Shown here: in pieces, positions 31,597 to 43,111 of the stretch | Layout of the letters: the number at the start of each line of letters is the position of its first letter | Position numbering within the stretch: the stretch's first letter is position 1 | NCBI GenBank assembly: GCA_905221615.1 | Contig: CAJNDT010000306.1 | Span: forward strand, 154,001-218,000 | DNA length: 64,000 bases | From: Symbiodinium sp. CCMP2592 | Lineage: Eukaryota > Sar > Dinophyceae > Suessiales > Symbiodiniaceae | Reading direction: 5' to 3' | The notes under the pieces: model-generated | Told to the model about the DNA's origin: nothing | What the model saw: the letters and a program-made list of their open reading frames with translations, nothing else | The model's database searches: none | Made by a program: the position numbers and the translations under genes

Positions 31597-32055
31597 GCCC
31601 TTGCGAGACCTGCCTTGGTGGGAAGCTGGGCCTGAATTCATTGTCACAGCACCACCACTGGGTGTGCTTCGCTGTCTTTTGCTCGGATGCTATATACGGC
31701 GCACGACCCTCTGTCCTGCTATTGCGAATTCTTGGGAAGCAGGCTTATGCACAGTGAACAGGAGGGCTGTCTTATGTCGCCCTCCTCCATACGAAGGGGA
31801 TTCATGCGTGTGCCATTGCGCAACTCAGTGTAACTGGGAAGCGGGGCATCTGAGCGGGGTAGTCGCTAGCTTTTCGTATGTTTTGCCGAACGACGTCTGC
31901 CGGCTAAGTCTGCTAGTCGCGGCCTGTCTCACCTTTGCTCTCTTTTCTTTGTACAGTGTCTTTAGTTTTTGGCTTTCTTGTAGTTCTTGCTGGGACCGAG
32001 TGCAGCAACTTGCTGTCGTTGAGGCCCGCCCACGCCAAAAAAAAGGTTTTCCGTG
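31597..32055. repeat. LTR-like direct repeat, right copy
   Basis: Partner of 29628-30076. The best-conserved part is about 31795-32055. Confidence 0.65.
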
Positions 32056-32607
32056 TTCACACGAGCATTAATCGAATTAGTTTTACTTGACTGCTGCTGG
32101 TTGATTCAAAAGTTATAAGTAAATTGGCTTGAATAATCCTTGAATTTCTATTGACGTTGCATTTGGAAATAAAAATCACACAATGTTGCGATGACGCACA
32201 AGGGCGCAGCCCCAAAAGTATTGGGTTTGGAGTTTCGGGTTTAGGACTCCATAGCAAAATGAAGCACAACTCCGCGCTCTCAGCTTCGTTGTTTTCTGCA
32301 TATGTTTCAATTCTGACGAGCGCCTACGACCTTTGCCACATTGGCTTTGTAGAGGGATTCGTTCCCGCGAGGTTATGCAAGAGTCTGAGGGATCCTTGTG
32401 TAGCCGTAGTATAGGCGCCGATTTGAAGCGGCAGAAGGATGTCCATCGAACTTGACATTTTCATTTTTTCGCACAACATGAAGCACAGTCTTCGGCCACG
32501 AGAGAGAGTTGCGGGATGCCATGTGCAATGGGATGAAAGGCTTTGCCCATGGTTCATGATGATGTTGCAGGCAATGCAGATTTGATACAGGTTGATGTGG
32601 AACGTCG
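32056..32607. other. no supported gene
   Basis: No convincing exon, repeat or RNA. Confidence 0.3.
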
Positions 32608-33012
32608 ATGTGCGCTGGATTCGTGCAGGATCTTCGGCCGGCTTGCAGAAGTGGAGATTCCAATCGTTTCGGCCCGGTTCCCAGTCACCGTATTGGCTGC
32701 AAAACGGACAAGATGCATTGCAAAGATGAGGTCCGTTTACTCGGACCTGAAGAAGATTTGGTGGCCTTGTGGTTCCGTGCCCGCAGATGAAGAAGCTCCG
32801 GCCGACAACACAGAGGTGTAAGCTGCCTCGAAACTTGACTTTCCGTGTTCTGAAGATCAACCTGCGAAGGCTTTTTCCAGGTGGCGCTGTTGCCCTCGAC
32901 GTTTTCAACAGACAGGCAGTATGGCTGCAGTGATGTTGATGCGTTTGCCGATTTGCTGCTTGCTGCCGAAGGTGAGGAGGAGACGGCAAGCCCAGGATAT
33001 AGCAGCTGGTAA
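32608..33012 (+). CDS. exons of an unrecognised host gene
   Basis: The first open stretch (32608-32790) reads as real protein: DLRPACRSGDSNRFGPVPSH, then CKTDKMHCKDEVRLLGPEED and LVALWFRAR. It is followed after CGCAG by DEEAPADNTEV. A further exon after CCAG at about 32880 leads to DVDAFADLLLAAEGEEETAS and a TAA at 33010-33012. Charged, Cys-containing composition; no domain recognised. The minus strand is also partly open here, so the strand is a judgement. Confidence 0.35.
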
Positions 33013-33363
33013 TTCTTGACCAAGCCAAGCTTCGTGTGGTTCAAGTTGATAAATCACAGGACCTTCGCCGCGGCCGCATGGCAAGAGTCGAGGAGCAATC
33101 GGCTTTTTGCGAGGGTCGCGCTTTGCCTGCTCCGCACATGTTTCCTTGGCCCAGGATTTTTCACCGCCTCGAACAGCTTCTGCAGTGCACCCTCGTCTGC
33201 CTCTGCTGGTGGCGGGGACGAGCAGCAGCCTTGAACACCTGAGCGCTCCAACATTTCCAGACTCCGTGTGCATCCTTCATCGTCTGAGTTTGCTACCTCA
33301 GCCACAATTTAATCCAGAAGAATTTCTTCGACATGAATGTCAATCAGATCTAGTAGACAGGCC

Positions 33364-33731
33364 GGCTCATGCTTCGGGGCATATCATGTGCTGCACGTTG
33401 TCAAGGGCCAAGGGCACTTCCACAGGTTCCTGCAAGATTATCGCAAATTGGCTGCGTACGAGGCATCTTCGCCACCTGCACTGGTGTAGCCAAACGGCTT
33501 GCATTGGAACTCTGATTGCTGTTTGCAGGCTGCCACAAGCGCATCCGCTCGCGCGGAGGCCCGACCTTAGCTTTGCACATTGTAGATGGATCAGATTGCT
33601 GCAGAGTGGTTGAACCTTCACTTACATTGTCTGTACTTCAGGAGGGTGTGCTTCCACGAGAGGTGACGGCAGGATTCAAAGCAATGTGGTGCTATCACTT
33701 TTTTTGCCTGTCCCATCGGCTCGTGGGATGA
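33364..33731 (+). CDS. two possible exons of an unrecognised host gene
   Basis: Frame 33364-33489 encodes GSCFGAYHVLHVVKGQGHFH and FLQDYRKLAAYEASSPP. After TTTGCAG at about 33530 a second stretch encodes HKRIRSRGGPTLALHIVDGS and VEPSLTLSVLQEGVLPREVT. Both look protein-like but match no family I know. They might continue the gene at 32.6-33.0 kb. Confidence 0.3.
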
Positions 33732-35103
33732 GGTGCAGTCGTTTCCGAGTCAATCGCCCACTCGGTCAGAGTCTGGGATGTCCGAGGCCAAGTCCCTCCG
33801 TCTCCGTTCCTCCAGGCATCTTCTCTTTTGTGAATCTTTTCGTGTCCCCCTGTCTCTTACAGGTTGCATCGATTTCAGTCCGTGGAGGTCCAGTTGTTGG
33901 GCCGTTGCATAGCGTGGTCCTGCACTGCAGGGGCATGTTTTCCTTCGGTAACCAGTGCGGGCTGGTCCACGTGTGGGGACCCATGTCTACTGCTGTTTTG
34001 TTGTGATGTGCCAGGTGTCCGCAGACGACGGTGACGGAGAGCAGGAATGATGTCGGTTCGACAAGCTTGTGAAAGAGTTGTGCCTGTTGCGAGGAGCCCG
34101 AGTCACCGTCTACCTTTGTGCAGGGACAGGCTTTGTCAGTCGCTGTTGGTATGAGTGATCAGAGACAGGGCAGGATTGATTGCAGCATCAGGTGGGGTAG
34201 CGGGAGAGACCAGCGACAAAAATGCCGTATGGCAAGCCGGAACAAAACAGGCTGGGGACACAGCGTGAAGGAAACCACGCCCTTGCTGCTTTCTGGACGC
34301 GTGGCGTCACGAGAAGTACAGACACAAATTGAACGACAACCGGCATCGCAAAACCACACAGTTTTGGAAAAGTTGTAATGTGCTGCCATGTTTGCCCCAA
34401 GTTTCACTGGTTGCAAAATCTTTCTGCTTTCTGCAAGGATGCTGCTGCACCTCCAGGATAAGACACCAACTAGATTCAGATAGAGCTGGCGTGAGGTGAT
34501 TGCTCTTGTGCAGAGCTCACGCAGAGCTCCTCAATTCCTCTTTCGCCGAAGACACGTGGAGACTTCGCACCTGCGACCTAGTGGTTTTGCAGCCGGGACG
34601 CTTTGCAATCTAGCTGGCAGGCGACCGAGCATACGGCATCGGTATCAGAAGAAGCAGCTGAAACAGTTGCTCTCAACTCGGGAAGTTATCGTCGGGTGAC
34701 CGTCTTCTGATGCCGCTGTTGGGAAACGCAGGTCACGGAGACAAGCCCGTCGCCAGCATCAAGGATCGTGCCTAAGCCTGTAGTCATTGAGCATCCTTTC
34801 AAACCGGATTGCCCCGCAGCATGCAAGGATGGACGAAGGCGTGGTGGATTGTCAGTGCGAAAAGCCTTTGCAGAGATCCGCTCAACCTATCATTGGCTGA
34901 CTTGCTCTGACAACATCGTGGCAAGGCAACAGTGTTGCGAGCCTGCGAACACCGCGGGCAGAGGCCTTCTTGTTGGTCACCACAAGTTCGGCACAGATCA
35001 CTCTGCAGTCTCTGGCAGCATCAGGCCTCTGCAGAGCCCGAGGCTGGCGCGACGTTGATCTGACTTTGTGTAAGTCCAGGGCCCAGGGACACTTCTGTGC
35101 CAG
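33732..35103. other. no supported gene
   Basis: Short frames on both strands, for example plus 34768-35058 and minus 35417-34998; none is convincing. Confidence 0.3.
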
Positions 35104-38100
35104 GTGCCCGCTGAGTCAAATCCGGAAAGGACGACCACCTTTCTGCCCGTCCAAAGCGACGAGTCTCCAAGGACAAATGCATCAAAGGAAGCTGTGAGTG
35201 ACAGCTCACAAAGCCCTGAGCTATCACAGCCAACGAACAGAGGGACAGCCTCGGGCAAGAGCAAGCCCTCCAGCCTGCGTATGAAGTCAGAGCCTCTCAG
35301 ACCACTGCTGGAAGTGGAAGAGCAAAGCTCGGCGAGCGCTTTGATCTCCCCGGTAACGATTTCAACCATCCAGTCGATCCCGTCACCCAAAGCGAAGCAG
35401 AAGCACCTCGTCTTCATGGTCGACGGAGAGGCCTCTTCCCGACTGCAGGAAAATCAGAGTATGGATTGGTGATACGCTCTCAGGAGCTTCAGATCCTCGG
35501 AGTCGACACCCGGGACTCCGATGTCCCTCCTGAGGCGGCGAAAAAGTGCCCCCCCACAAAAAAGAGCCGAAAGAATCCGTGGTGCAAGCCAGGAGAGCCC
35601 AAGCAGGAACCGGCCAGCGGCGGGAGCTGGGCCATTGCCTCCACCCGAGGCACGGCAAAGCCTCACGTGGACGGTAGCGAAGGGCTGCCTCCGCAGGAGA
35701 AGCCATGTGAGAGCGGCTCCGGCCCCGGGGCCCCGGGGCCCCGGCCACGGCAAAGCGTTTCGACCTGGCTCTGAAGCCCAGGTGCGGCGCACTGGGACTG
35801 TGAGAATGAGAAGGACCATCTACTCACAAGAAGCGCAAGTACTGTGCAACGTGCAAGGGCCTTGTCTGCAGGATGTCGTGAACCCAGTGGAGGAGAGATC
35901 AAGCACAGTTTGGCTTCTCGAATCTTCTTGCTAAGATAGGTTAACCGAATCACCTGATCTAACGTGTGCAGGATGAGGGCCCGAGGCAGCGTCCGACCAC
36001 GAAGAGGCCCTGCCACGCTGGTGGGGCGGCGGGGCGTGTGCACAGCTACCACAACCGCACGGGGTGGCACTGACGAGACCCAGACAGTTCGGCACAAATT
36101 TGTGCATGTGTTGGACGAACCTGCAACCAGGAAACCATGTGGAGCTGTGTCGTTTTGAAATGCTTTGAAGCCTCCCAGATTCAGCGATCCCTTGCGCCCG
36201 GATTGCCAAGCACGCTTCGGAGCCCAAATGCGACTTTAACCCCCAGCCCAACAGGACTCGCCACTCCAATCACAGAATCGGCCCGGCAAACGAGAAGTCA
36301 ACAACATGTTGGAAGAGCCCCATTCTGGCGGCATTTTGGGCCGCCGCGATGTCGCCGAGATAAAGAGTGACCAGGTGCTCACCTCCAGAGAAGCACTGCG
36401 TCGAGGACTCTCCTCCGGACCCTCGCTGCAGGCAGAGCTGGTAACGAGTGAACAGCGAGAGTGCGGGCGAAGCGGCGAAGCATCCGTCGGAGGCATGTGA
36501 TCCAGGGTGACGAAGAGGCGCTGGCTGCTCTGGAGGCGGGCACGGAGAGACGTCGAAGCTGGGTCCCCGCCCCGCCTGCTGGGTCAGGTGGCGTCTTGGC
36601 CTCCAGCCAAGATGAGAGTCGTGAAGGACCCTTGAACCGTTTAGGCTTTAGGCTTTGCTTGTCTTTGCTGTGCATTCGGCTGCAGGACCCAGATCCTGTC
36701 GATGGCTCCTCGCCGACCTATCAGGTGCTGAGGCTCGGTAAGAGTTCTTGTTGTCACTGTCTCCCGTGGCAGGACGTCACTCCACTGCCATCACCTCCGG
36801 CTGCTCCCGCCACGCCGCTGGCGGTGACGCCTTTGCCAGCGCCTGTCACGCCGATAACGCCAATCACGCCGGTCACCGCAAGCCCCGGTCCGTCAAGGAG
36901 CAGGCCGGACCGGGACCTCGACACAGAGATGCCCCCTGCTGCCCTGCTTTTTTTTGGAAGTCAAGGATTGCTGGAGCTGCGGCAGCCGCTGCACGTCCGT
37001 CCCCTTGTGAATTGAGGGACTCCAGTTGCTGCTCGGCTTGTCCTCCGAGGTGCCGCAGCGGGAGCGCGACAAGCCATGGCTGTTGCAAGCCGAGTGTCAA
37101 CAGCAACAGGAGGAGTCACAGAACGACGACGGCGCTTGAGAAGGCAGCTGCACAAGTCTCGGCAGGAGCTGCGTTGGCGACCTTGGTGAGCCCAGAGGTG
37201 TCATCAGGACCGCAATCAAAAGAGTGGATACAGGGAGGCTCACAGAAGAGTTTGCAGGCCCGTCTTCCATTCCCCAAAGTGGACGTACGAGCAGCCTTGG
37301 TAACAGGTTTCCGCCCGCATCTGCCTGCAGGAGGGACGGACCGCAGGAATTCAGTCTTCAGTGGACGGTTCATGCCGCTGTCGCTGTGGGCACAAGCGGA
37401 GAGTGAAGGACTAAGCGTGCTAGACTCCCAGACCTCGACTTCAGACTTTTTGCCAGTGATCAGGTGCCACACCGCCAGTTTCGGGTCCCGGTTCCCCTGA
37501 TCAGGCGAAGGACGTAGCTGTGACTTGAATGCAGGCCGCTGCCTCATACTGCACCTGGGGTGTCAGGACGAGTACAAGGTCGGTGATGAGGCTATGGACA
37601 AGCCCCCGGATGCAGGCGCGATCGGAGCATTCCGGCACATCGCAGCTCAGAGTGGCATGATTGTCGGGTCTGAGTGCATGTTCACGAAGGTGCTGTCTAT
37701 GTCGCCGGCGAGTGTGCAAGCAGCTGCGATGTGAGGCGAGATCGTGCCGCGATCCGACTTCCTTGGGCCATTCCTGGATCTGCCCATACCCAGATTGGAG
37801 ATCAAGCCCACGGAGAGCACTCCGAACTCGGGGTCCGAAGCGGGAGTTCGCCATCAAGAGGCCTGAAAGGGTGCGGACGACTCCGAAACAAAAAGGCGAA
37901 ATGCAGAGAAGTTAGAGGTCTCCAAGTCTTCGCTACCGACGCCACCGATGGCCCCTGCGGAACAGAGAGCATCTGCAAGGGGTGCCTCAGCGGAGAGCTC
38001 AACCGGCAGAGAATTCTGCCTCGTCATGCCTCTGATCAGCTGTTGAAGTGGATGCACACATCACAGTGCAGGAAGCGCCATTTAAAAAAAACGACAACAC

Positions 38101-38245
38101 GACTGGACTGGACCTCTCTGTGAGCGTTGAGGCTCCACCAGATCCCTGCCGGGGGAAGGCCGCCGAGGCACCGGACGACCCCCAGAAAAACAGCCTAGAA
38201 TATCTACGACGGAGTCGACCGCAGGATGATCTTTCTGCAGGCTGA
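35104..38245 (+). CDS. possible multi-exon gene for a disordered protein
   Basis: Successive plus-strand open stretches share a disordered, Ser/Pro/Glu/Lys-rich style: 35104-35472 (SNPERTTTFLPVQSDESPRT onwards), 35490-35770 (SDVPPEAAKKCPPTKKSRKN), a Pro/Thr tract at about 36770-36930 (TPLPAPVTPITPITPVTASP), about 37910-38020, and 38048-38245 (EAPFKKNDNTTGLDLSVSVE to a stop after RPQDDLSAG). Candidate CAG|G acceptors are frequent. No domain is recognised, the exon joins are not established, and more than one gene may be involved. Confidence 0.3.
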
Positions 38246-38433
38246 TTCATCTCCGATACCGCGTCCAGCGCTGCCCTGGCTCGGATTCGATCCAATGTAG
38301 CAAGCTTGATACTCCGAGAATCTGAAGCCTGTGCAGACTTCCGCATTGTATCGTCACGGCAGGTCTGCTGAAGTCATGAATGTCGAGCGTGGGAGGTTGG
38401 TTTCAGGCAACTTAGCAGCTTACACGATTTGTG

Positions 38434-38521
38434 TGGTAGTGCACGTGTGCATCTAGTGACAAAACCCGTCCGACGATGTTACCTCTCGAGTCTGGCCGGT
38501 GCGGCAAAGCTTTTCAGTTTT
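38434..38521 (+). repeat. outer element repeat A1
   Basis: TGGTAGTGCACGTGTGCATC...GCGGCAAAGCTTTTCAGTTTT, matching 55337-55414 except for an extra 9 bp (TTACCTCTC) and a few substitutions. Confidence 0.88.
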
Positions 38522-38542
38522 AGCTTAACATCCCGTGCAGCT

Positions 38543-39094
38543 ATGGCAGATGCGGCCCAGGCGAAGGCCGACACCCCGTCAGCTGCACCTGACACTGGAG
38601 TTGTGACGCCGACGCCGGCCGCGGAGCCAGGCCCTCACCCGGTTGTGGATCGCGTCGACGAGCACAGTTGGGGTGACGGTCCGACGACCGCTGGACTACC
38701 AAACAACCCCGAACGGGCGCCACGGCGTGAGCGAAGCAAACCTTTTGCTGGAAGCGACATACTGTACGGGCGAGGAGCCCAGACTTACGGACAGAAAGGT
38801 CCTGCCGGGTCCTGGCGTCGCCGAACTTGTCCCAAGAACTATAAATATAAGCCCGACCGCGGCCAGGAGGAACTTCGCGACCGGGATCATGTAGCTCGGG
38901 TCCTGGGCTGGCGTGCCGGTGGCCGACCCGGGGGTAGCTCGACCGCGGACGGGGTAGAAGCCGGCGTTGTGGAAGTAGTGGCCGAAGTCGAACTGGAGGA
39001 GGTGGCCTTGGCTGTGTGGTGGGAAGGCTTTTCACGGGCACCTTCAGCGGCCCTCCTCCGAACTGGACGTGCGCCGGCACCGGAGGATACCTGA
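38543..39094 (+). CDS. outer element ORF1, unknown function
   Basis: Starts with an ATG 21 nt after A1 and encodes about 183 residues: an acidic N-terminus (MADAAQAKADTP), then PVVDRVDEHSWGDG, GSDILYGRGAQTYGQKGPAG, a basic CPKNYKYKPDRGQEELRDRD and a Gly/Val/Glu-rich end. I do not recognise a domain. The position directly after the 5' repeat suggests the element's first ORF, possibly gag-like. The opposite strand is also open here, but the ATG, the position and the composition favour this strand. Confidence 0.55.
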   Translation: MADAAQAKADTPSAAPDTGVVTPTPAAEPGPHPVVDRVDEHSWGDGPTTAGLPNNPERAPRRERSKPFAGSDILYGRGAQTYGQKGPAGSWRRRTCPKNYKYKPDRGQEELRDRDHVARVLGWRAGGRPGGSSTADGVEAGVVEVVAEVELEEVALAVWWEGFSRAPSAALLRTGRAPAPEDT

Positions 39095-39103
39095 ACAACG
39101 GTG

Positions 39104-39660
39104 TCACTTGGTCTCTCCCGCGCTAATCACCGGGTCGTTGGCGTAGGTCTCGGTCGCGATGTAGTCCTGGAACTCGGCCGGGACGGTGAGCTGAGCGTAC
39201 AGTGTTGGGAGCCGTTGGCGGCGAACTGGGCCCCTTCGGCTGCGACCTGGCATCCCTTGGGTCCAAGCGCTGTGGATCGCTGACTTTAGGCGCCTTGCCA
39301 GCGGGCGCCCAGGCGCGACCGGGAGCTGCTCCGGCACGTGGTGGGTGCCCTCGTCTCGCTGTCGGACAGGACCGTCGTCACGACGGGTCCTGCAACGCCT
39401 GGTCCACCTTCTGCTCATCGAAAAGGGCAGCCGCCAAGGCCTCGCTGTTGTACCAAGCGTCTGGCAGCGACGGACTGGGCAAACAACGCAGACTGGGCAA
39501 ACAACGCAGCCAGTCGCACCCGCGCCTTCAGACGAACCTGCTCTAAGGAGTCCATCAAGGCATCTTCCGTGGCCCCGACCAGGACCCTGAGTGCAGTCTT
39601 GATCACGGCATCCGACGGGGTCCTTGGCTCCTCCGCTGCCGGGGCTGTTGTGCTTCTGCG
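39104..39660 (-). pseudogene. antisense gag-like fragment inside the outer element
   Basis: On the minus strand: PSDAVIKTALRVLVGATEDA, then LEQVRLKARVRLAALFAQS, SLPDAWYNSEALAAALFDEQ and KVDQALQDPS. Further down comes LPTLYAQLTVPAEFQDYIAT with ETYANDPVISAGETK. The pieces are protein-like but lie in more than one frame, with an 18-bp tandem duplication (TTGTTTGCCCAGTC..) at about 39480-39515. It runs opposite to the element's other ORFs, so it may be an older insertion or a rearranged piece of gag. Function unassigned. Confidence 0.4.
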
Positions 39661-40330
39661 TCCCTTTTCGCTGGGGTTTCCCCGTTCGGCCCCGGGTTTC
39701 CTTTTCCCTTGTGCGTCGCACGTTCGTTGGCGAGCCCGTCTCTCCGAGCCGGTTTGTTCGGGGTCGGGGTTCCCCCCTTCAGGGCCGTTCGTGTTGTGTC
39801 CCTGACCCCTGTTCGGCCCAGGTTTCCTTAACCTTACTGCGTCGCACGACCTCGTTCGAGTGCTGCCGGGGGTGGGGTGTTCAGGGCACTAGTGTTCCTT
39901 GGTTGTGCTTGCGGGTTCCTGTCCGGTTTGTTTCCCCCCTCTCGCCCTATAAGTTCGTGCCCGAGCCGACTCGACCCCACTCTCAGTGTCTGGTCCCGGC
40001 AGGGGTGTTAGAAGACCGGCAGGTCAAAGTTCGCAATGTGGAGCCTCCCTGCAGGGACGAACCAGCACACCTTTGGTGGGTCATTGGTTCAGGTGCTTAC
40101 TGCCATTGGTTATGCTGACAAGCTGGAAGACCTGCGAGCAAGCAGGCATTAATTCCGCCGTGAAGTTGGCGGCAGCCTCCTGGTCGCAGCTTGAAGCGAT
40201 CCTTGGTGACGTCGGGCTTGATAAGCTTCTTCAGCCGCAAGCTTCCAGCTTGAGCGTGGCCCGTCAGAAGTCCCGGGCCGACCTCTTGGTCGTGCATCCT
40301 TATGCTATAGGATCTATAGGGGTTCTTTGC
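39661..40330. other. non-coding stretch of the outer element
   Basis: GC-rich and T-rich sequence with two diverged copies of a GTTCGGCCC.GGTTTCC...GCGTCGCACG block, about 39695 and 39812. No clear ORF until the recombinase begins. Confidence 0.4.
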
Positions 40331-40339
40331 AGAGGATCC

Positions 40340-41330
40340 CGTTAGAAGCTGGCCCCGCCTCTTTCGAGCAGCTAGACGAGGCCTTTCTGGAAGACAGGTA
40401 TGCAGCCAGTTCGCGAGCGCCCATCGATCTGCGTTGGAAGACATGGCAGAGGCTATGTGCCTCCAGGTCGTTGGACCCGCTTCCGCTCACGAGGGAAGTG
40501 ATCTGATCTTCAAGGTGGGCGCTCTGCTCAAGCACAGGCACCGCGAGGCGGATCATCCCTGGTCGGATGCATTGGACCTGGCAGTTCAGCAGGCCGTGCG
40601 ATCCATCACGAGGGGTCTCGGGCCGACCCGGCCGAAGCGTGACCTATTCGTCGACAAGGCGGGACAGGAGTTCGATGACCAGCTCCGTCAGGCTTATGAC
40701 CGCCTTCAGGTGCCACCAGACCAACGGTTCGACCAGCCCCTTTCTGTTGTGACTCTTGCGCTCTGGTTACTGGTTTCTTTTACGAGGCATCGAGATCGAA
40801 ATGTCCGGTGCCGGGACGTTACCCTGGTTCGTGGCGAGCGCCATGTTCGGTTTTCTCTGTCTGTGTCGAAGATGGACCCGTCCGCCAGAGGGTGCACCAG
40901 GTCACGCGCATGCATTTGCAGGCAATGCACGCCCGGTCATGTCAGGTAGAGCAGACCTGTCCGTGCCGGCTTGGGTTCCAGGCGCTGTGCCCTTACCATG
41001 GTGCCCTCAACATGGCCATTGCTCTTCGGCACCGCCGACAGTGGCACCCTGTGAGCACTTCTTCTTCACCGGTTCGGCCGAGCCTCCAAGGGGCAGGTGG
41101 CAAGAGTCGCTCAGGCTGCCGCTTTCGCTCTGCATAGTGACGCGTCCGAAGGCTGGGTTTCGGCCCAGTTATAGAGGATTGGGCAGAACACGCGTTTAGG
41201 GTGGCAGGGAACCAATTGATGGCCCCCGCTCCCCACCATTCAATTAAATTCAATTGATATAGGGCGTTGGGGTTCACTGGCAGTGTTACGCTATGTGCAA
41301 GACTGCAAGAGGCCGGCATCCTCAGTGTCT
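40340..41330 (+). pseudogene. tyrosine recombinase of the outer element
   Basis: YR enzymes integrate the circular DNA of these elements by a tyrosine-DNA intermediate, without target duplication. Visible parts, over several frames: helical N-terminal domain (FEQLDEAFLEDRYAAS, HPWSDALDLAVQQAVRSITR, GLGPTRPKRDLFVD); core start with WFLLRGIEIE and its conserved Arg region; RDVTL strand; SVSKMDPSARGCTRS; CPYHGALNMA. The C-terminal HxxR-type region is FRVAGNQLMA, and LRYVQD has the probable catalytic Tyr at 41292-41294. Frameshifts lie between these blocks, and about 55 bp of unrelated AT-rich sequence interrupts it near 41222-41276, so it is probably inactive. Confidence 0.8.
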
Positions 41331-41688
41331 TCGCACCTGGTCGGCTCCGGTGCCGTTTCAGTTGGGGATACCCTTCGCGACCAAGTTCGCAAGCTAGTTG
41401 CCGAATGTCTGCAAGGGCACGGTGTCATCGTTCATAACGTTCGCACCCGGTTCGCGCACAAGCCTTGCGCCGGGGAAGCCGAGGTCCCTTCCGATCAGTG
41501 GTTTTCGTCTAGCGGGAAATGGCGCTATGGCACCAGTTCGTGTTGGCGTAACGCTACGTTGTTGCCGGGTTTCAGATACTGTGCTGGTTGCTTCCCAGAT
41601 GAGGTCTCCCTGTCCGCAGTTTCTTCTTCTCAGGACAGATCGCGCGCAGAAGTAGCAGGACCAGTGGAAGCCGAGGAGGTTTTCGACG

Positions 41689-42900
41689 ATGACCACTCCG
41701 GTGCCGGCGCTGCCAGTTCTCAAGGACCTGGCCAATGACGCAGGTCTTGAGCCGAAGTTGGTCCAGCTACTCATGGATCACGGCGTTATAACAACTCAGG
41801 GTCGTTTTTCCACACTTTTCAGGACCCGGCCGCAGTCAAAAAGTTCCTCACACCCTGTTCGGTCGGTGAGGGAGTGAAGCTGAGCACAGGCGCCAGCGAT
41901 AAGCTTGAGGACGTCCAGTTCCTGATAGCGACGTCGGTGTTCGCGCGCATGGTGGACGAGATCCGGGTCGTGCGAGCGGCGCGAGTGGCTGCCGCTGCTC
42001 CGACGACCGGTGCACCAGCCTCGGCCTCCTCCGTGGCTACGACCAAGGTCCCTAAAGCGCCAAGACGCTCCCCGACAACTATTGGGCCCAGTTCCTGTCT
42101 GATTACCATGCCGAGACAATAGGAGGGATTCCCCGCCAGTTCCCAACACACCTTTTGTCGGGCGCGGACGAGGTTCTATAGCTCGCCTAGTGCGCGAGAG
42201 GGTGACCAGCTCGTATTCCCCCTTGCTGCACACAGGCAGTTCACAGTCTGCGGGCAGATCAACCCGTTCCGCATCAAAGAGGAGCCCGGTTCGCGATTGG
42301 TGCTCACGGAGGACGGCCAGTTCGACCACGCGCCCAAGCGCGTGTGCTTGAGCCTCAGAAGTTGCAGACGTTCTTGGACTTCCTCGAACCAGTTCGCCTT
42401 GGTCTCCTGTTCGCGCGTTGGGAACCCGAGATCCACTTGCATTCTTGGATCGGGTGGTTCTCCAACCTTGTTCGTGACCACGCGACGAAGTATCCTCACT
42501 TGCGCGAATTGTATATTCGCAGCTCCTGGTCACTGTGCATGAAGATGAGGGAAGGAAGCTCGTTCGCGGTCGCCTACAAGGAGGTTATCGCCAACGAGTG
42601 TGGCCGGCGCTCGCTCGTTACATGCCCCCCGACTCCAAGGGCAAGGGCGAGAAAGGAGGCAAGGGCGACCAGAAGGGCAAGACAAAGTCGCTCGCGACCG
42701 ACCACGACAAGCGGACGCGCTCGTCCCCGTACCGCCCACACCAAGCTACACCTCAGGGAGGCCAGGCAAGCACAGGCGTCCCACAGTGCAGGTTGTTCGT
42801 CACCGGCCACTGCAAGTTCGTGCCAGTTGCAAGTTCGCCCACAATGCCCAGCAACCTCCTCACACAGTGCAAGCCCGCCCGCAGGTGACCGGGCAGCACC
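41689..42900 (+). pseudogene. CCCH-type gag of the outer element
   Basis: Nucleic-acid-binding structural protein, read over several frames. It starts near MTTPVPALPVLKDLANDAG and LVQLLMDHGVITTQG. FFHTFQDPAAVKKFLTPCSV and VQFLIATSVFARMVDEIR follow; then NYWAQFLSDYHAETIGGIPR, LDFLEPVRLGLLFARWEPEI, a Lys/Gly-rich linker (DSKGKGEKGGKGDQKGK) and a CCCH finger region (CRLFVTGHCKF...CKFAH). The overall plan resembles the intact gag at 49.5 kb. At least two frameshifts make it a pseudogene in this copy. Confidence 0.65.
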
Positions 42901-43111
42901 AGTCCGCCTAGGGACAGCTTGGAGCGCGGGCGCCACGTAGGGCGGCAAACACTTGTAACTCAGGTTAAGACCCCTTAACGCCTTAGGTCCCTCTCCCGCC
43001 GCCCTCTCCCGTCCCTAAAGTTCCGGTGCCGTTGCCGAAGAGCAAGCCCTCAGCAGTGTCCGTCCAGAGCACCCAGAAAGCGCACACCCGTCCCCTCCTC
43101 TCCAGCCCGGA

